DNA of 8,887 nt from JBCBSZ01 sp039197885 (lineage in GTDB: Bacteria > Actinomycetota > Acidimicrobiia > Acidimicrobiales > Poriferisodalaceae), in assembly GCA_039197885.1 (NCBI GenBank), contig JBCCTY010000168.1:1-8887 (forward strand), written 5' to 3'. The notes under the pieces were generated by a model. That model had not been told where the DNA came from. It saw only the letters and a list, made by a program, of their open reading frames with translations, and did not search any database. The position numbers and the translations under genes are program-made. Below are positions 1-5,317 of this stretch, piece after piece (within the stretch, counting starts at the first letter, position 1; every line of letters begins with the position of its first letter).

Positions 1-61
1 GGCCTCGCGAGCCGCCGGTCACGAGCGCGACCTGGTCGCTCAGGTCGAATCGATCGGTCAT
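1..61 (-). CDS. Short-chain dehydrogenase/reductase, N-terminal 20 codons (partial)
   Basis: Reading leftward from the ATG at 61-59, the first 20 codons give MTDRFDLSDQVALVTGGSRG. This is the beta1 strand and the start of the TGxxxGxG dinucleotide-binding loop that opens classical SDR enzymes (NAD(P)-dependent oxidoreductases). The rest of the gene lies beyond the left edge, so the substrate cannot be inferred. The start is well supported: a Shine-Dalgarno-like GGGGAGG lies 7 nt upstream (75-69). It lies downstream of the RidA-like gene on the same strand with a 136-nt gap, so the two could share a transcript. A short ORF that ends at 58 overlaps the ATG by an ATGA junction, but I could not show that ORF to be real. 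Family assignment is solid, specific function unknown. Confidence 0.85.
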   Translation of the reverse strand, partial: MTDRFDLSDQVALVTGGSRG

Positions 62-68
62 GAGGCGT

Positions 69-75
69 CCTCCCC
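69..75 (-). promoter_or_regulatory. Ribosome binding site of the left-edge SDR gene
   Basis: On the minus strand GGGGAGG lies 7 nt before the ATG at 61. This is one of the few clear Shine-Dalgarno sequences in the window and it fixes the SDR start. Confidence 0.6.
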
Positions 76-197
76 GAGGAGTTGATCGAACCCGGCGATG
101 GCCGGGTCAGGGTCGGCGACGTGGAACGTCCGGGCGATGGCACGACCGGCGGGCCTCCGATGTCGAGCACCTCGGCCCGCACCCGAGGGCGCGTCGC

Positions 198-596
198 TCA
201 CGAGTCGGAGCGCGAGGCGACGACGGCGATCTCCATCCGCCACTCGGGCCGGGCGAGTCGCGGCACGGTCACGAGCGTCGAGGCCGCCCGACGGCCGTCG
301 AGGGCCCGGTCACGAGCCGCCATGACCCCGCTCAGGTCGAGCTCGTCCGCCACGACGTAGGTGGTCACCGACACGACGTCACCCGCATCCATGCCCGCGT
401 CGGCGAGCATCAGGCCGATGTTGGCCCACACCACCTCGGCCTGGGCCTCGACGGTCTCGGGGACCGATCCGTCCGGCGCGATCGGGACCACACCGGAGGT
501 GTGGAGCAACCGCGAACCGGCGTCGCTCACGACGGCGTGCGCGTAGTGGGCGGCCGGCGGCGCCACCCCGTCCGGATCGATCGTGCGATTCGCCAC
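198..596 (-). CDS. RidA/YjgF/YER057c/UK114 family protein
   Basis: A 132-residue protein, the usual length for the trimeric Rid family. Family hallmarks are LHTSGVVPIAPDG (31-43), the middle segment AEVVWANIGLMLADAG (53-68), VVSVTTYVVADEL (74-86), and the C-terminal strand RMEIAVVA (120-127). RidA proper hydrolyses reactive 2-aminoacrylate and other enamines/imines released by PLP enzymes, using a conserved arginine (Arg105 in the E. coli protein). By-eye alignment back from the PRL motif (112-114) places Ser106 at that position, in AASTLVTV, so this is probably a non-deaminase Rid subfamily whose role is unknown. The GTG at 596-594 is chosen as start because a GAGGA sequence (608-604) lies 7 nt upstream; the frame is also open further upstream. 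It is divergent from the histidine-phosphatase gene, with 67 bp between starts, and lies upstream of the SDR gene on the same strand. Confidence 0.88.
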   Translation of the reverse strand: MANRTIDPDGVAPPAAHYAHAVVSDAGSRLLHTSGVVPIAPDGSVPETVEAQAEVVWANIGLMLADAGMDAGDVVSVTTYVVADELDLSGVMAARDRALDGRRAASTLVTVPRLARPEWRMEIAVVASRSDS

Positions 597-603
597 GGGG
601 GCA

Positions 604-608
604 TCCTC
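604..608 (-). promoter_or_regulatory. Ribosome binding site of the RidA-like gene
   Basis: GAGGA on the minus strand, 7 nt before the GTG at 596, decides the start among several upstream in-frame candidates. The overlapping hexamer GAGGAT (608-603), with a 6-nt spacer, could alternatively be read as a weak -10 element of a leaderless transcript. Confidence 0.5.
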
Positions 609-649
609 GCACACCGGCCACGGCGGTCCGGCTGGCCCACCGTCGCGCC

Positions 650-655
650 TACGGT
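650..655 (+). promoter_or_regulatory. Putative -10 element of a leaderless transcript (histidine phosphatase gene)
   Basis: TACGGT fits the TAnnnT pattern and ends 8 nt before the ATG at 664. No purine-rich Shine-Dalgarno sequence precedes that ATG. This spacing would put the transcription start at or next to the start codon. No convincing -35 box is visible. It is supported by the similar arrangement at 1378, 5306 and, on the minus strand, 4869. Confidence 0.4.
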
Positions 656-663
656 CTCGGGCC

Positions 664-1371
664 ATGAGCGCGCGCATCCGGTCGGTCGACCTCGAGAACC
701 CGTTCCACCCCTCGCTCGACGGGATGTGCGAGATCCTGCTCGTGCGTCACGGCGAGCAGGAGTACACCGAGTCGATCTCCATGGGCGACGCCCTCGACGC
801 ACCGCTGTCGGACCTCGGGCGCCGTCAGGCGGCCGCCGTCGGCGAGCGCCTCTCGGGCGTCGAGATCCACGCCGTCTACTCGTCGACGCTCCGGCGCGCC
901 CGCGACACCGGCGCCGCGATCGGCGCCCACCACGACCTCGAACCGCGGGAGCGCCACGACCTCCGCGAGATCGACCTCTGGCGCGACTTCCCCCAGGACC
1001 AGGCGCTGCTCGACGTGTACTCCGAGCAGGAGCTGGTCGGGATCTTCCGCGCCGCTCACCGGACCCGACGCTGGGACGCCTACCCCCACACCGAACCGGG
1101 TCCGGAGTTCCAGGCCCGGGTCCTGTCGACCATCGACGAGATCGTCGCCGCGCACCACGGTGAGCGTGTGGTGGTGGCCTGCCACGGCGGCGTCATCAAC
1201 ACCGTGCTCGCCAACGTGCTGCGCTCGACGATCGACAACCTCGTCAAGGTCCATCACACGTCGATCAGCGTCGTCCGGGGCGCGGACGACCGCCGGGTCG
1301 CCATCTCGATCAACGACTACGCGCACGTGCTGCCGATCCAGGACGCCGTGAACCCGCTCAACCTCCACTGA
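664..1371 (+). CDS. Histidine phosphatase superfamily protein (phosphoglycerate mutase-like)
   Basis: A 235-residue protein of the branch-1 histidine phosphatase (phosphoglycerate mutase-like) superfamily, which transfers or removes phosphate through a phosphohistidine. The nucleophile motif is LLVRHGEQ (25-32) with His29. SSTLRRARDTG (73-83) supplies the second phosphate-binding arginine (Arg78), REIDLW (101-106) supplies Glu102 as likely general acid, and VACHGGVIN (171-179) supplies the second histidine, His174. All four catalytic elements are present, so it should be active, but the substrate cannot be read from sequence. About 20 residues precede the first strand. An internal Met21 could be an alternative start, but a -10-like TACGGT 8 nt before the ATG at 664 favours the longer form. 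menB follows after 18 nt, and the RidA-like gene is divergent. Confidence 0.9.
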   Translation: MSARIRSVDLENPFHPSLDGMCEILLVRHGEQEYTESISMGDALDAPLSDLGRRQAAAVGERLSGVEIHAVYSSTLRRARDTGAAIGAHHDLEPRERHDLREIDLWRDFPQDQALLDVYSEQELVGIFRAAHRTRRWDAYPHTEPGPEFQARVLSTIDEIVAAHHGERVVVACHGGVINTVLANVLRSTIDNLVKVHHTSISVVRGADDRRVAISINDYAHVLPIQDAVNPLNLH

Positions 1372-1377
1372 CGGCCC

Positions 1378-1383
1378 TACCCT
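1378..1383 (+). promoter_or_regulatory. Putative -10 element of a leaderless menB transcript
   Basis: TACCCT lies in the 18-nt gap after the phosphatase stop codon and ends 6 nt before the menB ATG. No Shine-Dalgarno sequence is visible. menB may therefore have its own promoter rather than depend only on read-through from the phosphatase gene. Confidence 0.4.
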
Positions 1384-1389
1384 GCCGCC

Positions 1390-2292
1390 ATGGTCTCGGA
1401 GCTCTTCGACGCAGACGCCTGGGAGCCGGTCGCCGGCTTCGACGATCTGACCGACATCACCTACCACCGTGCCGCGGCCGGCGGCACCGTGCGGGTGGCC
1501 TTCGACCGGCCCGAGGTGCGCAACGCGTTCCGGCCCCACACCGTCGACGAGCTGTACCGGGCGCTCGAGCACGCCCGCACCTCCAGCGACGTCGGATGCG
1601 TGCTCCTGACCGGCAACGGTCCGTCGCCGCGCGACGGCGGATGGGCGTTCTGCTCCGGTGGTGACCAACGGATCAGGGGCAAGGACGGCTACCGCTACGC
1701 CGAGGGGACCACCGCCGACTCCATCGACCCGGCTCGTTCCGGGCGCCTGCACATCCTCGAGGTCCAGCGCCTCATCCGCTTCATGCCGAAGGTCGTGGTC
1801 TGCGTCGTGCCCGGTTGGGCGGCGGGTGGCGGCCACAGCCTGCACGTCGTCGCCGACCTCACCCTCGCCAGCCGCGAGCACGCCCGGTTCAAGCAGACCG
1901 ACGCCGACGTCGCCAGCTTCGACGGTGGCTTCGGCTCGGCCTACCTGGCCCGCCAGGTCGGCCAGAAGTTCGCCCGTGAGATCTTCTTCCTCGGGCGGGA
2001 GTACTCGGCCGAGGACGCCCACCGGATGGGCATGGTCAACGCCGTCGTCGATCACGCCGACCTGGAGCGGGTCGCCCTCGAGTGGGCAGGAGAGATCAAC
2101 GGGAAGAGCCCGACCGCCAACCGGATGCTCAAGTACGCGTTCAACCTCATCGACGACGGGTTGGTCGGCCAGCAGCTCTTCGCCGGCGAGGCCACCCGAC
2201 TCGCCTACGGCACCGACGAGGCGGCGGAGGGCCGTGACTCCTTCCTCGAGAAGCGTCCGCCGGACTGGTCCGGCTTCCCCTACCACTACTGA
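1390..2292 (+). CDS. menB: 1,4-dihydroxy-2-naphthoyl-CoA synthase (MenB)
   Basis: A 300-residue crotonase-fold enzyme that closes the second ring of the naphthoquinone nucleus by Dieckmann-type condensation of o-succinylbenzoyl-CoA during menaquinone synthesis in the cytosol. Near-diagnostic MenB blocks are DITYHR (22-27), GGWAFCSGGDQRIRG (83-97), GRLHILEVQRLIRFMP (118-133), GWAAGGGHSLHVV (142-154), SFDGGFGSAYLARQVGQKF (176-194) and the C-terminal EGRDSFLEKRPPDW (280-293). Catalytic Asp178 in SFDGG and Tyr273 in LAYGTDE correspond to E. coli Asp163 and Tyr258. Asp171 in QTDADV replaces the bicarbonate-binding glycine of the E. coli enzyme, as in the bicarbonate-independent mycobacterial type. 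Length is close to actinobacterial MenB. No other men gene is visible in the window. The 3' end overlaps the convergent tag gene by 7 bp. Confidence 0.96.
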   Translation: MVSELFDADAWEPVAGFDDLTDITYHRAAAGGTVRVAFDRPEVRNAFRPHTVDELYRALEHARTSSDVGCVLLTGNGPSPRDGGWAFCSGGDQRIRGKDGYRYAEGTTADSIDPARSGRLHILEVQRLIRFMPKVVVCVVPGWAAGGGHSLHVVADLTLASREHARFKQTDADVASFDGGFGSAYLARQVGQKFAREIFFLGREYSAEDAHRMGMVNAVVDHADLERVALEWAGEINGKSPTANRMLKYAFNLIDDGLVGQQLFAGEATRLAYGTDEAAEGRDSFLEKRPPDWSGFPYHY

Positions 2293-2930
2293 GCAGCGGC
2301 CCCGGGAGGGCCGGGGACATCGACGGCCACTCGCTCGGCCGCGCAGATCGCCCGCCACGCGCAGCCATCGAGGTGGTCGTTCACCAGCCCCATGGCCTGC
2401 ATGAAGGCGTAGGCCGTGGTGGGGCCGACGAACGACCAGCCCCGTCGCTTCAGGTCCTTCGACAGCGCGACCGACGTCGGCGTGGTCGCCGGAACCGGCG
2501 ATCCCTCCGGGGCCTCGCCCTCCGGGCCGTCGGGCTCCCACCCCCACACGTAGGCGGCGAAGGATCCGAACTCGTCGACCAACTCCAGGAACCGGGCCGC
2601 GTTGTTGATCGTCGACTCGATCTTCCTGCGGTGGCGGATGATGGCGGCATCCTGCAGCAGGCGGTCGACGTCGGCCGGCCCGAACCCCGCGACCACCTCG
2701 GCATCGAAGTCGGCGAAGGCCGCACGGAAGCCCTCACGCTTGCGGAGGATCGTCAGCCACGACAGACCGCTCTGGAAGCCCTCGAGGCAGACCTTCTCGA
2801 AGAGCCGACGGTCGTCGAGCACCGGCCGGCCCCACTCGGTGTCGTGGTAGGTCACGTAGTCCTCGGCCTCACCCGGCCACCAGCACCGGGCGCGACCGTC
2901 GGCGCCGATCCTCACCCAGTCCCCGGTCAC
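2286..2930 (-). CDS. tag: DNA-3-methyladenine glycosylase I (Tag)
   Basis: A 214-residue protein of the Tag family, a base-excision repair enzyme that removes 3-methyladenine from alkylated DNA. Motifs match the E. coli protein with a constant offset of 12 residues at the N-terminal end. Cys16 and His29 (in YHDTEWG) match zinc ligands Cys4 and His17. Glu50 in CLEGFQSGLSW (48-58) matches Glu38, and Trp58 matches Trp46. The remaining ligands are His186 and Cys190 in NDHLDGC (184-190). IIRHRRKI (97-104), LSKDLKRRGWSFVGPT (156-171) and FMQAMGLVNDH (176-186) are also typical. It has a short N-terminal extension and about 20 extra C-terminal residues rich in Ala/Pro. The start is GTG. It lies 28 nt downstream of the response-regulator gene on the same strand and may be co-transcribed, though a functional link is not evident. 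Confidence 0.95.
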   Translation of the reverse strand: MTGDWVRIGADGRARCWWPGEAEDYVTYHDTEWGRPVLDDRRLFEKVCLEGFQSGLSWLTILRKREGFRAAFADFDAEVVAGFGPADVDRLLQDAAIIRHRRKIESTINNAARFLELVDEFGSFAAYVWGWEPDGPEGEAPEGSPVPATTPTSVALSKDLKRRGWSFVGPTTAYAFMQAMGLVNDHLDGCAWRAICAAERVAVDVPGPPGAAAQ

Positions 2931-2936
2931 CCCGAG

Positions 2937-2942
2937 ATCATC
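2937..2942 (-). promoter_or_regulatory. Possible weak -10 element before tag
   Basis: GATGAT on the minus strand ends 6 nt before the tag GTG. It matches the A2 and T6 positions of a -10 box but lacks T1. No Shine-Dalgarno sequence is visible. It is noted because the spacing equals that of the stronger candidates elsewhere in the window. Read-through from the two-component operon is the simpler alternative. Confidence 0.2.
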
Positions 2943-2958
2943 GCACCGACGGTCGGGC

Positions 2959-3642
2959 TCACGACCCGCCGGGACCCTGCTCGCCGGGTCGGACGAGCCC
3001 CGACTCGTAGGCGAAGACCACCGCCTGCACGCGGTCGCGCAGGCCGAGCTTGGTGAGCACGCTCGACACGTGGGTCTTGATCGTGGCCTCGCCGACGTAG
3101 AGCTGCTCGGCGATCTCGACGTTCGAGCCCCCGCCGGCGAGCTCCACCAGCACCTCCCGCTCGCGGTCGGTCAACTCGGCGAGCTGATCGTCGAGCGCGG
3201 CGGTGCGCCACGACGGTTGCCCCTGGGCGACCGCCTCGATGACGCGCCGGGTCACCGCGGGGTCGAGCAGGGCTTCCCCCGAGGCGATGACGTGCACCGC
3301 CTCGATGAGCTCCTCCGGCGGCGCGTTCTTGAGCAGGAAGCCCGAGGCTCCGGCCTGCAACGACGCGAAGACCACCTCGTCGTCGTCGAACGTGGTCAGG
3401 ATCAGCACCCGCACCGCCTCGTGACGACGCACGACCTCGGCCGTGGCCTCGATCCCGTCGACGCCCGGCATCCGCACGTCCATGAGCACGACGTCGGGCC
3501 GGTGCCGATCGACCATCCGGACGACGTCGGCACCATCGGCTGCCTCGGCGACCACCTCGATGTCGGGCTCGACGTCGAGGAGGAGGCGGAGCCCGCTGCG
3601 CACCATCGCCTGATCGTCGGCGATCACGACCCGGACCGTCAC
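2959..3642 (-). CDS. NarL/FixJ-type response regulator
   Basis: A 227-residue response regulator with an N-terminal receiver domain (about 1-120) and a C-terminal LuxR/NarL helix-turn-helix (about 156-217). Receiver residues present are Asp9-Asp10, phosphoacceptor Asp55 in VVLMDVRMPG (51-60), Thr83/Thr84 in ILTTFDDDE and Lys105 in GFLLKNAPPEEL (101-112). The HTH segment contains LTDREREVLVELAGG (157-171), SNVEIAEQLYVGEATIKTHV (173-192) and LTKLGLRDRVQAV (196-208). It should bind DNA as a dimer after phosphorylation by the adjacent kinase. Start GTG at 3642 shares a GTGA overlap with the kinase stop codon, so the pair is translationally coupled. Such DesR-like regulators very often control a neighbouring ABC exporter. 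Here the neighbouring exporter is only a remnant, so its present target is unclear. Confidence 0.95.
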   Translation of the reverse strand: MTVRVVIADDQAMVRSGLRLLLDVEPDIEVVAEAADGADVVRMVDRHRPDVVLMDVRMPGVDGIEATAEVVRRHEAVRVLILTTFDDDEVVFASLQAGASGFLLKNAPPEELIEAVHVIASGEALLDPAVTRRVIEAVAQGQPSWRTAALDDQLAELTDREREVLVELAGGGSNVEIAEQLYVGEATIKTHVSSVLTKLGLRDRVQAVVFAYESGLVRPGEQGPGGS

Positions 3643-4856
3643 CGCCGAGCGCCCGCCGGGACGCGCAGCTGCGCTGCGACACGCCAGCCTCCGCCTGGAC
3701 GCGGGCCCGCCTCGAACGTCCCGTGGTGCAGCAGCGCTCGTTCACGCATGCCGAGCAGCCCGTGGCGGCCCTCGCTCCGGCCGGAGCGAGCGACAGGACC
3801 GGCATCGGCCGCGCCGTCGTCCTCCACCGTCACGGCGAGGCCGTCACCGACCCGATCGACGGCGATGCGCACCGAGCTGGCGTCGGCGTGGCGCAGCGTG
3901 TTGGTGAGCGCCTCCTGCACGATGCGGTAGGCGCTCAGTGACACCGAGTCGGGGACGTCGTCGAGGGTCCCGTCGACGCTCACCTCGGTGTCGAGGCCGG
4001 CCTCCTCGACCTGCTCGACGAGCGTCGGGAGCCGGGCGAGCCCGGGCTGCGGGTCCGACCGGGGCCGTTCGTCCTGGCGAAGGAACCCGAGGAGCTGATG
4101 GAGCTCGCGGACCGCTTCGCGCCCGCTGTCCTCGACCGATCGGAGCGCGGCGCGCGACGACTCCGGATCATGCTCGAGCGCCCGACGCGCCGCACCCGCC
4201 TGGAGCCCCATCACCGAGACGTGGTGGGCGACGACGTCGTGCAGCTCGCGGGCGATCCGGACCCGCTCGTCGAGCACCGCCCGTTGCTCGTTGAGCTCGC
4301 GCTCGCGCTCGAGCTCGACGGTGCGCTCGCGCAGCTCCTCCTCGGCCTCCCGTCGACGTCGGGCGCCGTCGCCGAGGATCCACGCCGCGGCGAAGAACCC
4401 GGCGTTGAGCGTGATCGTGGACACCCGGATCCACAGGAGGGCGCCGTCGGGCACCTCGCCGTCGACCTCGACGATCCGCCAGGCGATCAGACCGATGCTG
4501 GGCAGGATGACCACCACCCGGACGAGGGTCCGGCGGGCGCCGCCGAACGCTCCCGCCCCGTAGAGCGCGACGAAGAGGGCCAGCGTGCTCATGTCGAACT
4601 CGGCGACCTCGAGCCAGCGGACCGCCGTGAAGCTCGCGCCGACGAGCAGCGCGACGGTCAGCGGCGCAACGCGCCGATAGGCCAGCGGCAGCACCGTGAG
4701 GCAGAGCAGAGCGACCGACACCGGACCGCTGGCCACCTCGACCTCGCCGTCGAAGAGACCGAGGTAGGAGCGCAGGCTGATGAGCCCGACGACGAGCGTG
4801 GCGAGGGCCAGCGCGACGTCGACGAGTGGCGGACGGCGCCACGAGATGCTCCCCAC
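3639..4856 (-). CDS. DesK-type sensor histidine kinase (HisKA_3 family)
   Basis: A 405-residue membrane kinase. The N-terminal half has about six hydrophobic segments (near residues 11-33, 46-60, 64-80, 88-104, 112-129 and 143-163). A charged, probably coiled-coil linker (165-200) follows. The HisKA_3 dimerisation motif RVRIARELHDVVAHHVSVM (198-216) carries phosphoacceptor His206. The C-terminal ATPase domain has the N box QEALTNTLRHA (314-324, Asn319), a degenerate G box VEDDGA (344-349) and HGLLGMRERA (365-374). The input domain is membrane-only with no large extracytoplasmic sensor, as in kinases sensing membrane state or membrane-active compounds. GTG at 4856 is chosen because it starts just before the first membrane segment and has TACGTT 7 nt upstream; the frame stays open to 4991, but that extension is low-complexity and runs across the palindromes. 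It overlaps the regulator gene by 4 bp. Confidence 0.93.
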   Translation of the reverse strand: MGSISWRRPPLVDVALALATLVVGLISLRSYLGLFDGEVEVASGPVSVALLCLTVLPLAYRRVAPLTVALLVGASFTAVRWLEVAEFDMSTLALFVALYGAGAFGGARRTLVRVVVILPSIGLIAWRIVEVDGEVPDGALLWIRVSTITLNAGFFAAAWILGDGARRRREAEEELRERTVELERERELNEQRAVLDERVRIARELHDVVAHHVSVMGLQAGAARRALEHDPESSRAALRSVEDSGREAVRELHQLLGFLRQDERPRSDPQPGLARLPTLVEQVEEAGLDTEVSVDGTLDDVPDSVSLSAYRIVQEALTNTLRHADASSVRIAVDRVGDGLAVTVEDDGAADAGPVARSGRSEGRHGLLGMRERALLHHGTFEAGPRPGGGWRVAAQLRVPAGARR

Positions 4857-4863
4857 GTGGTCG

Positions 4864-4869
4864 AACGTA
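4864..4869 (-). promoter_or_regulatory. Putative -10 element of a leaderless kinase transcript
   Basis: TACGTT on the minus strand ends 7 nt before the kinase GTG at 4856, with no Shine-Dalgarno sequence between. It supports the short kinase start and places the promoter right beside the palindrome cluster at 4882-4921. Confidence 0.4.
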
Positions 4870-4881
4870 CCGCCGTCCGCC

Positions 4882-4921
4882 CCGATCGGCCTCCCCCCTG
4901 AGGGGGACCGGGGATCCCCGG
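4882..4921. promoter_or_regulatory. Cluster of three palindromes in the kinase/ABC-remnant divergent region
   Basis: Three perfect inverted repeats lie in a row between the kinase start and the ABC remnant. They are CCGATCGG (4882-4889), CCCCCT-G-AGGGGG (4894-4906) and CCGGGGATCCCCGG (4908-4921). Their centres are evenly about 14.5 bp apart. The location upstream of the kinase -10 candidate and the remnant start is where an autoregulated NarL-type regulator would be expected to bind. Short GC-only palindromes arise by chance in DNA of this composition, so the operator reading is inference. Confidence 0.4.
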
Positions 4922-4929
4922 CGGGACCG

Positions 4930-5258
4930 ATGTCCGCGGCCGGGGCGCGACGCGAGGCTGGTCCCGGGTTGGAGTTGCGCGACGTGACCAAGCGCTACGG
5001 CCGGCTCACCGCGCTCGACTCGGCGTCGTTCACGGTGACGCCGGGTCGGATCGGCGGCCTCCTCGGACCGAACCTGGCCGTCCCCGGTCGGCAGGCCCAG
5101 AGGAGATCGCGGGCTGGGAGGTCCTGCTCGCGGCCGGCATCACCCTCGGCGCGGTCGTGGGCGTCGTCGTCCTGGGCGGCCGGCTCGACGCGGGTGCGAT
5201 CCTGCGCACCGGCGGCCGGGTGGGCCTCCGGCAGGCCTGGCGTGAGGCCGAGCTGTAA
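4930..5258 (+). pseudogene. Deletion remnant: ABC-transporter ATPase N-terminus joined to ABC-2 permease C-terminus
   Basis: From ATG 4930 the frame reads as the start of a drug-exporter ABC ATPase: LELRDVTKRYGRLTALDSAS (14-33), then GRIGGLLGPN (39-48). It breaks off at 5073 in the middle of the Walker A motif, where GAGKT should follow. Signature, Walker B and H loop are absent. The frame then loses similarity and reads on into the next gene. In a different frame, from about 5075 to the TAA at 5256-5258, the sequence encodes GPEEIAGWEVLLAAGITLGA, one hydrophobic helix, and AILRTGGRVGLRQAWREAEL. The latter resembles the last ~60 residues of ABC-2/NatB-like permeases (final helix plus the basic LRTG.R..LR tail). 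The simplest reading is one internal deletion that removed the rest of the ATPase and most of the permease. It is divergent from the intact two-component operon. No functional product is expected. Confidence 0.78.
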
Positions 5259-5272
5259 CAGACCGAACCGAC

Positions 5273-5287
5273 CCCACGCGCCGTGGG
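5273..5287. terminator. Small stem-loop between the ABC remnant and the secreted-protein gene
   Basis: CCCACG (5273-5278) and CGTGGG (5282-5287) are perfect complements separated by CGC, 15 nt after the permease-remnant stop codon. It could be a terminator for the former ABC operon, but there is no T-tract and the stem is only 6 bp. A chance hairpin is a real alternative. Confidence 0.25.
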
Positions 5288-5305
5288 CGGGTGGCCGCCG
5301 TCGGC

Positions 5306-5311
5306 TAGGTT
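5306..5311 (+). promoter_or_regulatory. Putative -10 element of a leaderless transcript (secreted propeller protein)
   Basis: TAGGTT ends 6 nt before the GTG at 5318, the start that yields a clean signal peptide. No Shine-Dalgarno sequence and no obvious -35 box are visible. The geometry is the same as for menB. Confidence 0.42.
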
Positions 5312-5317
5312 CCGCCC

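Noticed and set aside
60..1163. 367-codon plus-strand frame across the RidA-like gene and into the phosphatase gene
   Set aside because: Arg/Pro/Gly-rich shadow, out of frame with the phosphatase gene and antisense to the RidA-like gene, with no recognisable motif.
649..2547. 632-codon open frame on the minus strand, antisense to the phosphatase and menB genes
   Set aside because: Its product is Val/Gly/Asp/Arg-rich without recognisable motifs. The opposite strand encodes two clear enzymes with intact catalytic residues. Long antisense frames are expected at this GC content.
3070..3930. 286-codon plus-strand frame antisense to the response regulator and kinase
   Set aside because: Composition typical of an antisense shadow (His/Asp/Arg-rich). 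The opposite strand has complete receiver, HTH and kinase motifs.
4857..4991. N-terminal extension of the histidine kinase to a TTG at 4991
   Set aside because: The extra 45 residues are Pro/Gly/Arg-rich with no domain. They would run through the palindromes and the ABC remnant start. The GTG at 4856 has a -10 candidate and sits just before the first membrane helix.
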